DNA from: Oxytricha trifallax
Taxonomy: Eukaryota > Ciliophora > Spirotrichea > Sporadotrichida > Oxytrichidae
Length of the DNA stretch: 64,000 nt
Direction of reading: 5' to 3'
Assembly: GCA_000711775.1 (NCBI GenBank)
Contig: ARYC01000248.1
Span: 62,001 to 126,000 of the forward strand
Under the pieces are notes generated by a model that saw nothing but the letters and a program-made list of their open reading frames with translations, had not been told where the DNA came from and made no database searches. Below, piece after piece: positions 48,643-60,545 of this stretch. Position 1 is the stretch's first letter. Each line of letters starts with the position of its first letter. The position numbers and the translations under genes were made by a program.

Positions 48643-49904
48643 AATATTTATAATATCCAGATTATAACTATACTTATAAGTTATATATTTTAAAGTGTAT
48701 GTAATTTTTAAATTACTCTAGAATGATAATTTATTAAAAATGTAAAAGGTCTAATAAAACATAGAACAAAGGATTTATGTAAATTTTAGCAAATCGAGGA
48801 TAAATTATCTTTATCTGTATACATGTTGCAAATATTTAGAGCATCTCTCAGCTGTTAATAATAATTTCCTCTTCTTAGTCACTTCTGCCTAAATTTTTCA
48901 TATCTCCCACTCTTCAAGAGAAACTTCTCGAGATTTTAATGCCATATTTTTAATAATTTCTTAATTATATATAATGAATCGAGGAATAAATTGATATTAC
49001 TTTTTTATTAAATAAAAATATATCATGATTAATTTATATTCTCTTTGATATATTTTATTAGTGATAAGTTATTAATTTAATAAAAAAGTAGGGGGAGGGA
49101 AGTTTCCTGCACCGGTTTATATTAAAAATAAAAATTTTAGGGAAGTTTCCTGCACTTTGTTGATGTTTTTAAATTAAATTAATCTTTATAACAGCTTTCA
49201 ACCAATTTCAGGACTAATTTCATTGTTATAATTATACTTTAATTTATTAATACATAGTCTATATTTCTTTTCAGATTGCAACAACTCTGAAATTTTCATC
49301 TGTTTTTAGGTTCTGTTATAGTAATTTCAAATATTTTATTCAATTGTTATAAAAATTCTTATTGAATTTTTCTTGTTCTTTCCATGCCTATATAATGTTA
49401 GAATATATTTTCTTGAACTACTTCAATGATGAGCAATAAGCTCTTAATGTTAAATGGGTAAATAAATATTAAATTTGTTAAATTTTGTCAAATTTATTAA
49501 ATTTCGCATAATAAATTAAAGCGTGCAGGAAACTTCCCCCCAAATAGTAATATCAATTTATTCCTCGATTCATTATATATAATTAAGAAATTATTAAAAA
49601 TATGGCATTAAAATCTCGAGAAGTTTCTCTTGAAGAGTGGGAGATATGAAAAATTTAGGCAGAAGTGACTAAGAAGAGGAAATTATTATTAACAGCTGAG
49701 AGATGCTCTAAATATTTGCAACATGTATACAGATAAAGATAATTTATCCTCGATTTGCTAAAATTTACATAAATCCTTTGTTCTATGTTTTATTAGACCT
49801 TTTACATTTTTAATAAATTATCATTCTAGAGTAATTTAAAAATTACATACACTTTAAAATATATAACTTATAAGTATAGTTATAATCTGGATATTATAAA
49901 TATT
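48643..49904. repeat. Long perfect-looking palindrome P2
   Basis: The left arm 48643-49000 and the inverted right arm 49547-49904 (358 bases each) appear identical by eye. They flank a 546-base spacer. Each arm has an outward frame starting MALKSREVSLEEWEI, interrupted by TGA at codon 16, then continuing KIQAEVTKKRKLLLTAERCS. The spacer contains the 16-base motif GGGAAGTTTCCTGCAC at 49097 and 49140 and its inverse at 49523-49538. Identity of the arms implies a young event or ongoing conversion. It lies about 40 bases after the L3 tail. Confidence 0.85.
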
Positions 49905-51806
49905 TAAAATGAAAAAAAATATGATAAATATCTATTAATTTCACAATCAATAAGATTACTTGCACACTTTAAATTACTTTTACACAATAAATTTCTATAT
50001 AAAGAAAATATGAGACTTTGCTGAAATTTAATCATTTGTTCATTCAATAATTTGAGTCATAAATTTGAAATTAATAAAACTACTATTACCTTATATTTTA
50101 TTATGATTAAATTTCTGATTAACTTTTGTATTGTTGTAATAATTGAATAAAAAAATAAGTTACTTATAATTTTTAAATCAAAATTAGCTTTTTTAATAAT
50201 AGAAATAATAATAACAATAATCATAAATGTAATAATATTTTATTTAATCATCATTTAAAACCTCAATATTTGCAAGTAATTATAATAAAGAAACAGAGAT
50301 GTATTTTACAATTACTAAATTATATCATATTTGATTTTAAGAAATGTTAAAATAACTTCAAATCAAAATTTAATTAAATATCAATAGCAAAAATTCAATT
50401 CATACTTTGTTTCAATTTTTTTCAATTTATTGAATTCATTATAATAATTTTATTATAAAAAAAATTTATTATAAAAGTCCTTGAATAATTTGAACAAAAA
50501 TAATTACTTTTAAAATATAAATAAATCTTATTATGTTAAATACTTTTCTACTTATTTTCATTTATTATTAATATATCTTTTATTTCTAGATGCTATTTAA
50601 AAATAATTAAGCACTAAATTTTTTAATTTATTTTATTTAGTTCAGAATAGAATTGATAATTTTCATTGTAAATATGAAGATATTTAAGTTTTTATAGTAT
50701 GTGGATCACATATTTATATCGCACTTTATACATTATACAGATTTTCAAAAACTTCTAAAAAAAATTTATTGAATCATATTTATTTTTCAAGTATTTATAT
50801 AAAATTTATCTTGCTGAACCTTGTAAAAAAATTATAATATTCTTAATAATTAGCAAAAGCAAACTATTTGTTTTGCTAACTTAAATTTTGATAATGTTTA
50901 ACCTTCTATATCAAATTTTCTTAAAAAAAAGATTTTAGGGTTATTATTGTAAATGGATTAGTAAGCAAGAAATTAGCCTCCAAATGCTTAGTTAGTGTTA
51001 TAAAGTATCAAATGAAATAATTAAAAATTATTTATATCACATTAAAAACTAAAACTTTATATATAATTTCGAGAATTTTTTTGGAATAACTTAAGTTGAA
51101 AAATGAGATATATTTAAACAAAATTTTACTTATTTTTTTTATAATCATTTATATTTTGTTTAAAATATTATTATGTTTAAGTTAAGAATTTTAACACTTT
51201 TTAAAATTATCTTTAATTAAATGATATATAAATTTAGAATCTTCATATTTTAGTATTGTTTAACACTTTGGGAGATTAAAAGAATTAAGAATTAAAGTTT
51301 TTTAATAGATACCAGCATAAAATGTTTTTCAATTGTTTTTATAAAATTTTATTCTAAATTATTTTTTTAATGGTTTTGTTTTCTATTTTATAATTTTTTA
51401 TTTAACCAAATTTTTATTATTCAAGATATGTTAATTTAAATTAAATGTGACTTAAAATTCTTAAAAACAATTTAAATTGTGATTAACTTATATTGATCTA
51501 TAAAATTCAATTAGTTTGATTTTGTTTGTTTTATTAAAACTTTACCCTAAATATGCTAGAATTTAAGAATTGATATTTTTTACAATTTTTAATTATCATT
51601 TTTTTATAATTTGTAGCTATTGTCGAAAATAACATATTTTTTTGGAAATATTGTCAATCGTATTTTTAATAACTGATAATTTTAATTCTATTTAAAAAAA
51701 CAAAGGCTAAGATATTTTGTTTTTATTAGTTATTTCAATATTAACTGAATCTTAAGCTGACAGTCAATACCCAAATATCCCTTTATTGAATGTTAAAAAA
51801 ATTGAT
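49905..51806. other. AT-rich stretch, nothing supported
   Basis: The minus or plus strand offers no conserved-looking block. The frame running out of the right arm of P2 stays open to about 50030 but carries no motif beyond the arm. Confidence 0.5.
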
Positions 51807-52193
51807 TTGTAGAATAAAGTCGAAGTCTAATTAGGTTAAAGGTTAAATTAGGCCTTTATACAAAATAAAAAAGAGAAATTTGCGATGATCAGTAATATTT
51901 AAGATTTACTAATTTATTGATAAAGTTTATTTTAAGACTGTGATCAATTATGAAACAATTGAAAAACTCTAATTAAACATCTCTAAATTTAATAAATTTA
52001 TCCTCCAATTTATGTCAATTATATCTCCATATATGCGATAAAATAGTACCGCTAATCGTAAAGTCCAGCTATTTTTGAAGTCTCTATTAAAATAAATTAC
52101 CATATTGTCAATATTTTGAGAAATTAACTACCACTATATTGATCTATTATAAATTTATTAAATTTGGATTCTTATCTAAAATTTATTCCTACA
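51807..52193. mobile_element. Decayed family A MITE, copy 6
   Basis: The right half is clear: GCGATAAAATAGTACCGCTA, then GTAAAGTCCAGCT, and the terminus TTTATTCCTACAA followed by TA. The left half is hard to recognise, but a TTGTAG at 51807 would give the usual family length of about 390 bases. It is the most worn near-full-length copy. Confidence 0.6.
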
Positions 52194-52496
52194 ATATAAG
52201 TTAGTCTTTAATGATTATTAAACTTAATTTAGTGGTAAAAAGATAAAACAATGCTCTTGTTCTATTAAGAAATCTCATATTAACTCTAAGATAAATAGTT
52301 GTTGATAAGAAATAAAGAAAAATATTGATACAAATGTTGATGTGTTTGAGATTTTAAATCCTCAAAGGATATTGTTTTCAAAAAAAGATGCTATCAAATT
52401 TTTCAGGTAAATCTATTATAGATTTTATATTTAATATACACTTAAATATATTTGAAATTAATTTTAATTATTTAAAATTGAGATTATAAGAGAAGA

Positions 52497-53010
52497 ACTC
52501 ACATGATTTTTCATCATCAATTAATTCTTTCATCAGATTCAACAGATTAAGATACCTAACTAAAGATGATAAAAACGGCCTCTTCAAATCTTATATAAGA
52601 TATAATTTTATTATTTCCTTCAATTTTGGAGGGAAAAGAATATCAGTTCTTCCAAACAATACTAAATTATAAATAATATATCTTTATAAACAATGAAATT
52701 AAGTTCATTAAATACTAAAATACCTTGCAAATTCAGTTTCTAATTATTATTGAGGACGTAATGAAAGAATAGGAGTTTATAGATTTCTTACCTAAAAAAA
52801 ATAACTCTCAGATAAAAAAAAGAAAAAAATACCTTCTGAATTATAGAGAAATTCATTGGAAATCAAGCAAATCCTACTGATAAAATAGATTCAAGCACCA
52901 TTATCTTTGAATTTAGATTAGATTGAAAACTCAGTTGGAAAATCTTAAACTGTTGTATATTTGATTATGGAATATGCAAATTTTAAGAGAGAAAGAACGA
53001 CTATAATCTT
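52497..53010 (+). pseudogene. Plus-strand coding-like stretch with a kinase-hinge-like motif
   Basis: One frame is open for about 127 codons from 52497 to TGA near 52877, with FLIIIEDVMKEQEFIDFLPK and NNSQIKKRKKYLLNYREIHW. A second frame, from about 52880, reads LNLDQIENSVGKSQTVVYLI and MEYANFKRER. The run TVVYLIMEYANF is like the hinge of protein kinases (hydrophobic strand, then MEYA). Nothing else of a kinase, such as the catalytic HRD or DFG motifs, was found in order, so the link is weak. Frame changes suggest introns or decay. Confidence 0.3.
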
Positions 53011-53830
53011 TCTATAAGGAATTTTAAAAAGCTCGATTATTTAACATAGATTCAGGAATCGGGTTAAAAAGATAAGATATTGAAAAGATAAAAAAGCTGA
53101 ACTTATTTAAGAATTTATTTAATATGAAAATTAATTCATTCATACAAATCTAAAATATATTTATAAATATTTCATTTTACAAAAATTGTTGTGTGATCTT
53201 ATCCCACTCTCATTCAGTTACTTTGAATCAAGTCTATAGAATAGATATGCAAGTTAAGAAATAATTGATACAGCAATAATTTTCTAGAAGTAAGTTGTGA
53301 TTTCACGATAATAGATTTTAATTCCAATAAAATATACATTATAATGAACATTATTAACAGGAGGTATAATTATTAGTTGCTATATTTATATAATAATGGC
53401 TCTTTTTGTTTTGATAACGCTTTATAAAGAGAAGATTTATCACATAACTTTCTAATCTGACACTGCACTATTACCTTTTTATAATACCAGAAAAACAATT
53501 TTTAATCTTTAGGTATATACTTTAATTTTATCATACTTCTCATAGCAGGACTACTTATTAATTAAGGTGTTTAACAAATCTTAATCAAGAAGATGTTTGT
53601 GTCAAAATTTTATACTAAAATTGAGGGCTATTTACCATCCTTTTTAATCATTAGAAGTCATGCCTTGGCAACTAAATAGACCAAGATTTAAAGAGATAAA
53701 ACTCAAGGAAGGATAATTCGTTATATTAAAAAAGGCTGATATTCATTAAATATATATTAAATTTACATATAGCTTGCGTTTTTTCAACTAATCCTTATAG
53801 GACCCCACAATAACCTAAAAATCAGATCTG
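53011..53830. other. Stretch with mixed weak coding signal
   Basis: Base composition is slightly higher in G+C than the background. Short plus-strand runs such as RFKEIKLKEGQFVILKKADI near 53680 look protein-like, but frames break often and no motif decides. It could belong to the kinase-like remnant upstream or to the end of the beta-helix gene on the minus strand. Confidence 0.25.
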
Positions 53831-53839
53831 TAAAACATC

Positions 53840-55900
53840 AATTTAAGGGTTTTAGAGGTTTTGAGTACTCCGCCATAAAATTAAAAATAAATATAGCAAT
53901 ATGCCAAATTTAGCTGTTACATTTTCAAAGTATAAACATTTAAATAATTTAAAAGTATGAATCTTTTATTACGATTTTAGTATTGTTACTAGAAATATAC
54001 GCAAAGCCACCATTACTTCCAGAAAATGCATTTACTACGCTTTAAATTTCACAAATAAATTATGAAAATTATAAAAATAGCTAAATAAAAGAAGTGTATT
54101 TTAAATTAGATTTTTGCTGATTATGTTAAGAAATATATTTAACCATTTATTAAAAAAAATATTTAATTTAAATTAATAATAATTTAAATTTAATTCATTT
54201 AATTATATTGTGAATATATTTATAAATCATTTTACTTTAATTTTACTTCTTTCTTTATAAAATGGTTAAATGTTTTAAAAAAGTAATAATATACGAATTA
54301 TAAAAATTAATTTAGCTTACATTCTGAATGTATAGTAATTTCTATTCTAATATAGGTGTATCACTTAGCCATGTTAATGTTAAAACACCACCATTATTTA
54401 ATATAGAATAATAAATAAAAACATTGAATGCACCATTGCCATTGTTTAAAAATATTCAATTAAAAATACCATACTCTGATTTAGTGTTGAGGATTGTCAA
54501 GTTTGTCATTATTATCTAAAAAAATTTAATTTAAGCAACATTAAGATTTTAAATAATACATAATCAGACTAAATAGATATATAAATATTTTCCCCAAATC
54601 ATGATTAAGATATATAATCGATTTAAAATTATTGAATTATTATAATATTATATCTTCCTAATGTGCTATAAAATAAAACAATCCACCTTCTCCTCCATAG
54701 TTATCAACTGTAAGAAATCATTTTAGATTTATTATAAAATTAGAATAATCGAAGGCATTATTAATGCTATCTGAATTTAAAGATTAATGAATTATAATTA
54801 ATTTACTTTACCTAAGTTTTTTGGATTTGTAAAATAAAATATAGTGAGTGTTTTTTTTAATTAAAATTTGTCGTTTTCTCCAATATAAAAAGAATATAAA
54901 CAGATTTATATATTTTTGAATTTAAAAACAAAATTTCAGCTAACAAAAGTATTTGTTGTAAGTAATTCAAATAACTTAGTTGTTTATACTTAATTCATTA
55001 CTATACTTATATTAAATTTTAAAAAATTAATATATAGTAAGTTAGAAGTATATCGTTTTAATAATAAGTAAAAAGGAAAAATTTTAATCATTAAAATATA
55101 ACAATTCAAGAAGGTAATATAGTTTAATAACTAAATAACACAAAAACTATTAAAAATAATAATAATAAGAAATGCATTTTTTCATTAAAAGCAAATAACT
55201 AAAAATCCTAAATGAATATTATAATACTTGATTAAAAAGTATAAGTCGTTGCAGTAAGTATATAAATAATAATTTAAATAATGTTTTGAATTCATTATCA
55301 TTATTTTAGATTTTTATATAGTTGTTTACATTTTTAATTCTTTTTTTTAATATTTACATTATTTGCATGAATTTTGTTATTTTATCAATAATATTGAATG
55401 ATATATTTCAAAGATTGTTTAAACTTTAATTTGGTAAAATGGTAATTAAATAAACTTTTAAATCAAATTAAGTGAAGAATTTTCATTTAAAAAATCTTTT
55501 AAAAATTTACTTTAAGTAAAATTAATTAAGATTAGTAAATCTATAAAATCATATTTAATTTTAATTATAGATTCAAATTTTTAAATAAAATAAACATTAT
55601 CTTTACTATATTTTTATTGATTAATTAATAATCAAATATTTTAAAACTGCACTATTGTTATTAAAAATTGCATTTGTTATAGTAACAAGTTCACAATAAA
55701 GGCAGGCTATTTAATATATAAATGTATATTTATATTAAATGCTACAACACATCCTTTATACTAACACTTATTATTTCTATATATAAAAATATTAAATTAG
55801 ATTTTTATATATTGATCCATCTTCATAAAACCAAGAGTTCCTTAAACCGAAAACTGCAGTTGGCCTTATATATATAGGATTAAATTTATTATTATAAATA
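53840..55900 (-). CDS. Beta-helix surface-protein gene, downstream segments
   Basis: Minus-strand islands with the beta-helix pattern are PTAVFGLRNSWFYEDGSIY (55870), LVTITNAIFNNNSAVLKY (55690), VDNYGGEGGLFYFIAH (54715, after acceptor TTCTTACAG), NIFLNNGNGAFNVFIYYS and ILNNGGVLTLTWLSDTPI (54460-54360), VNAFSGSNGGFAYISSNN (54040) and YGGVLKTSKTLKL (53875). TAA/TAG are glutamine. Islands are 60-200 bases long with AT-rich gaps. The same gene continues upstream at 57.6-59.3 kb beyond two MITEs. No cysteine-rich stem or membrane region was found after 53.84 kb, so the gene may be truncated. Confidence 0.6.
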
Positions 55901-55988
55901 TTCAATATAACTTAACTTATTACCAAGTTTAAGAATTAATTTAAGGTAAAATGTTAATAATTGTTTTTAAAAATAAATGTTGAGTTAG

Positions 55989-56250
55989 TAAAGCTCCGTT
56001 AGTTATTTAAGAACAGAGATTAGAAGTTAAGAACAAATAAATATAAAGAAAGATTTTAATGGCGTAAATTATAAATGTTTGGGTTAATTATTAAAACTAT
56101 TGGCTCGATTAATTTTCCTTATAAACCAATCAGGGTGTGTAAAATTAACATTATTCCTAAATATATATAATTTCAGCCAATTATAATTTAATTTTTAATT
56201 AATTGTTCTTAACCCCCTCTCTTTTGTCTTAATTGAAACATGGGGTTTTA
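55989..56250. mobile_element. Family B hairpin MITE, copy 3
   Basis: The left end is TAAAGCTCCGTTAGTTATTT. The right end inverted is TAAAACCCCATGTTTCAATT. It contains the family blocks AGAAGTTAAGAACAAATAAA and TTAAAACTATTGGCTCGATT and matches the two other copies in length and order. Confidence 0.85.
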
Positions 56251-56541
56251 TTAACGTAAATTTTCATTAACAAAAAATTGTTTAAGATTTGTTCATTATT
56301 TTTCAAATATATATTTCATAATTCTTAATTAAGATAAAAATTTAAAATACTATTACTTTTTTAATCTTAATATAAAAATATTTTAATTATAATTAAATAA
56401 ATTGTTTTTAATTTTTTTTATTTAGCAATTTATATATAACAATTCAGTAGGTATATTGTTCTAATAAACCCTTTTAATAATTATGAAAAGATCATTTTAT
56501 GATGAGGAAAACAAATAATTAATTGTGTAAATACTTAAGTC

Positions 56542-56957
56542 TTGTAGGAATACATTTGAATTTGGAAAATTAATTATAATTAAATTAAATTCAAATCAAA
56601 ATCTTGGCAGTTAAAGTTGGCCAATTTAAACGATCTTGGGTTCATTCGATAGATAATTCAAAAATAGCTGCACTATATTATTTGTGGTACTATTTTATGC
56701 ATCCCTGGAGCGAGATAACTTCACTTTAATTAAACCCTCTAAATTTTTTCATTAATTTAACCCTCACATTAAACTCAAGTTATCTACCTCCAGAGATGAG
56801 ATAAAATAGTACCACCAATTATATAATGCAGCTATTTTTGAATTATCTATCGAATGAACCCAAGATCGTTTAAATTGGCCAACTTTATCTGCCAAGGTTT
56901 TGATTTGAATTTAATTTAATTATAATTAATTTTCCATATCCAAATGTATTCCTACAA
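56542..56957. mobile_element. Family A hairpin MITE, copy 7
   Basis: The ends are TTGTAGGAATACATTTGAAT and ATCCAAATGTATTCCTACAA. The near-perfect stem carries TTGGCAGTTAAAGTTGGCCA, GATCTTGGGTTCATTCGATA and CCCTGGAGCGAGATAACTTC. The loop is near 56725-56780. TA follows the right end. It lies inside the minus-strand beta-helix gene. Confidence 0.9.
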
Positions 56958-57424
56958 TAATATTTTTTTTAGTTACAAAATATTTTTTAAATAACATTTG
57001 TATATATTTTATATACTGGATAATATTATTCATAATTTAAATTGAAAATTTATATATTCAATTATTAACTATAATTTTCATTAAGATAAATGTGTTTTAT
57101 AAATTTCTGATTGATGTTACTTTAAATATATAAAATTATTTAACAATACTATAGAAAAACAATAAAATCTGGGAAATCAAATTAGTTAGACTTTTTTTAA
57201 TAAACCAGTGAGCTATTATCATTTTGAAATTTATTATTTAATTAATATATAATTTAGCATCGTATTTTTTGAAACTTTTGCCTTGACTTAATTGCATTCC
57301 ATTCAATTAATAAAATTCATTCATTAAGCAAATATTTGTTTTTTTATTGAAAAATCCTAAGTTTAGTCAGTAACTTTAAGCAAATTAAAAATCGTAAGAT
57401 TATTAAATATTATTATTAAAATAT

Positions 57425-57500
57425 TTATAGATTTCATGGAGGTATTATAATTCAAAGTATAAATTTCTTAATAACCTTAGGGCTTCATAAGCCCTAGTAT
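57425..57500 (+). other. Plus-strand beta-helix-like island with a perfect small hairpin
   Basis: The plus strand reads FHGGIIIQSINFLITLGLHK, like a beta-helix turn on the strand opposite to the surrounding gene. At 57478-57496 TAGGGCTT and AAGCCCTA pair perfectly around CAT. It may be a remnant or an inverted segment. Confidence 0.3.
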
Positions 57501-57599
57501 AATTGGCATAAAATGATTAAAAATAAGAATGAATAATTATATATTTAATATAAATTATATTAATGATAAAAGTTAATTGTAATATTTAAATAAATTCCT

Positions 57600-59300
57600 A
57601 TATTAATATGAATTTAACTTCTGCTCTTTGAAATTTAAATAGTTAACCACCATTAATTTATTATAATTATTTTTTTTATTTATTATTTTTATCCATGTGA
57701 GATATACGAAAAACTTCTTAAATTAGCCGTTAAAATTTTTGGAATTATATCATCGATCATGAAATCAGATATTAATTTTTATTATAAATTATATCATAAA
57801 CAGTTTTCTTCAATTAAACTTTTAAGTAACCATTTATCAATAAATCAATCAATTTTTTATTAATTTCTAAATAAAAAAATTAATTTTGATTTCATTCCAG
57901 AAAATATTAATAAACATAAGCACCTACCAATTCTAAAACAACACCCCAAAACCCTATTATGAACTTATTATTTAATAGATCTGATAAAGTTTTTAAGATG
58001 AGCAATATGTTAAAAGCGCCTATTGATTCTAAAAAATGTTAGTCAAATAATCATTTTATAATAAAACAATACAAGAAGAGAAAAAGTAATATTTTAAAAA
58101 TTATAACTTCTAAAAATCTTAAATTGAGTGTTTGTATTAAATTTTAAGTGATTTTATAATTAAAAAACTCATTTAAACATAATCAATTACTTAAAACATT
58201 TATTTGCTTTCTTATTTAATCATTAATGAAAAAATTATTCTTTTCGTATTGTTATATGTATAAAGTTTAATAAGATTTTGTCATGTATAAAAACTATTTT
58301 GCAGAATCAAGGCGCCGCTTAAATTTAGCACAGATTGGGGTGATCGTGTAACTGACTTGGAAGCCAAATAAACTCTTGCTATATTTTTATAAATTTAAGG
58401 CAGAATAGAGAGAAAATTCGCATAAAATTCATTTAACTATTAATATTACGTTTATTATTTATTATAGATCACTATGATTAGCAAACTATATTTAACTTAG
58501 GTAAGATAAATTAAAATGAATAAAATGTTTTATTTATTGTCACGTATAGAATATTTAAATAATAAAATTTTCATAATAGAAATTTCTATATTTAAAATAA
58601 CTAATTTAATATCCAAAAAAAGCATAGTAAACACACAAATTATCTAAAATTCAAATTCTTTAATAGACGATAAAGAAATTCAAACATCTTTATATAAAGT
58701 CTTATAAGATTTTAATATTTTTTCTATTCAAATTAAATTAAATTTAATAAGTAAAACAATAATTAATCATGAAAGATAATTATATTTTCAATTTTTTATT
58801 ATAGAGATCTACTCTTTTTTAATTTTATATTTAGTAATTATCAATATATTTCTAATTCTAAGAATAAAATTTTCATAATGCTATTTTTAAATATTAGTTG
58901 CCAAACCTCAGTTTAAAAAAATATTTGTAAAATTATTTAAACAAATAAAAAATAATCATTTTTTATAATATATCTTTAAGCAATAAGATAACGCTGAATT
59001 TATTTGAAGTTTTGATTTATATCTAAATTATTTAAGATAATAAATAAAAAAATATTAAATCAATTCAATTTATAATTTGAAAGATTTTTTTTAATATATA
59101 TTAAATTAATGGGAGTAAATAATTTTTTAATACTTTATGTAGATATTCCTTAATTATCAAATGTGTTGTTCTCTAAATAAACTAGAAATATCTGATAAAA
59201 TTCATTGCCACTTTAGTCATAAATAGATTAGTAAACTTCCGTATAAATTACCGATGCCTCTGCATTATACAAATAAAATTATTTGCATTAATTATTAAAC
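57600..59300 (-). CDS. Beta-helix surface-protein gene, upstream segments
   Basis: At about 59290-59150 the minus strand reads NAEASVIYTEVYQSIYDQSG, NEFYQIFLVYLENNTFDNQG. At about 58030-57905 it reads ESIGAFNILLILKTLSDLLN and NKFIIGFWGVVLELVGAY. Both have the ENNTF or GVVLE style of the beta-helix family. They lead into the islands at 53.8-55.9 kb, with MITEs A7 and B3 in between. The DNA between them is AT-rich and may be intron or removed sequence. The start of the gene is not seen. Confidence 0.55.
58303..58425 (+). CDS. Isolated plus-strand coding-like island
   Basis: After an acceptor-like ATTTTGCAG the plus strand reads APLKFSTDWGDRVTDLEAKQ and TLAIFLQIQGRIERKF before TGA. The GC content is locally high (GGCGCCGC). 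It is not a beta-helix block and lies opposite to the surrounding gene. It may be an exon of an unrelated nested gene. No family was recognised. Confidence 0.35.
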
Positions 59301-59845
59301 AGATAAATTTTAGAATAAAAATACATTCAATGATTCATATTTAAATAAAGAAATATAGACAAATTCTTTATATTGAAAAGTTTAAATAAGTTATAATAAA
59401 AAATAATCAATAATTGAATTTTTAATCAAGATATCATTTATAGTATAAATACTCAATTAAAAAAACCTGCACATTTCTTTGAGACTTTTTATACTTTTGA
59501 GATATAGTATAAAATTGTTCTTTTTATTATTTTTACTTAAATAATAAAAAAATATTTTCAATTTACATTTTAAGATTAATGTATAAAATTTTATTTGTGT
59601 TTTACAGGTCACGATTCTCTAAATTGAAAAAAAAATACCGAATAATAATAATAAATTTTCCTATAACTAACTTTATCTGAAACTATTTATAGATTTGAGA
59701 AAAAAAGTAGTCTACACGTTTTTTATAAATTATTGGCCAGTTATTTTATTTAGATAGTGTAGAGTTAAATATTACAGATAAATAGTAAAGAGTAATTTTT
59801 AACATTTTTTAAGGAATGTTTAGAACATCTAACATCAATAAATAA

Positions 59846-59847
<2 letters not shown>

Positions 59848-59884
<37 letters not shown>
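59848..59884. repeat. (TA)n microsatellite
   Basis: An uninterrupted run of about 18 TA units. It begins about 40 bases and ends only four bases beyond the stop codon of the minus-strand exon at 59888-60227. Confidence 0.95.
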
Positions 59885-59887
<3 letters not shown>

Positions 59888-59888
<1 letters not shown>

Positions 59889-60227
59889 CAGAACACTTGC
59901 TTCCTTATGGGTAGAAGCAACTGGTAGCTTTAGCTATTTTTACTTTTCTGGCCATAGCTGTAATTCTATATAGATCTAGACTAACTTTGTTTAGATTTAG
60001 AATATTGTTCTTTGAAGGGTTCTAATTTGATTTTATCCACAAATACTAGTTCAAGATTCACTATTTGGCAACCTAAAAATCTAGAAAGGTTTTGGCCTAA
60101 TTCTTTAAAGATTTTTTGCTTCCTGATTTCATGACGAACCACAAGGACTAGATTCTTGAGTATAGTTAGCTTGCTATAAAAAGTTTAGCTGAAAACAACT
60201 AGAGTGAATCTATTATTAACAATTTTC
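59888..60227 (-). CDS. Last exon of an unrecognised minus-strand gene
   Basis: After an acceptor-like TATATTCCAG at 60228 the minus strand reads without interruption for 113 codons to TGA 59888-59890. It has KIVNNRFTLVVFSQTFYSKL, LVVRHEIRKQKIFKELGQ, NLSRFLGCQIVNLELVFVDK and a serine/glutamine-rich end, QSYQLLLPIRKQVF. TAA/TAG are glutamine five or more times. The GC content is clearly above the flanks, which supports coding. The charged helical middle suggests a soluble globular domain. Upstream exons could not be found; the left arm of palindrome P3 begins 0.3 kb further. A (TA)n run follows the stop at once. Confidence 0.55.
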
Positions 60228-60545
60228 CTGGAATATAAATTTATATATAAAAATGAATTTTAAAAAATATTTTTACTCATTTATTATGGATTTATTTAAA
60301 ATTTTATTGTGAAAATAAATATAGTTTGTAATTAATTTAAGATATAAAATTATGAAAATGATAAATTATTATATCTTAAGAATATTTTATTTTCTCAAAG
60401 TAATTTTATAATTAATAAATTAATACAATAATATTATTTTTTAAAAATTTGTTAAGCAATATTATTATAGAGTGAAAATAACTTATTAAAAGTGAAGTTA
60501 GAAATTACTAGCTTTAAACCTTGCTCAAAATGAAATCCTTATTAC

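Noticed and set aside
57945..57962. A CCCCAAAACCC run that looks like a telomere repeat
   Set aside because: It is a single short match inside a minus-strand beta-helix exon, where it encodes the GFWG residues of the coding frame.
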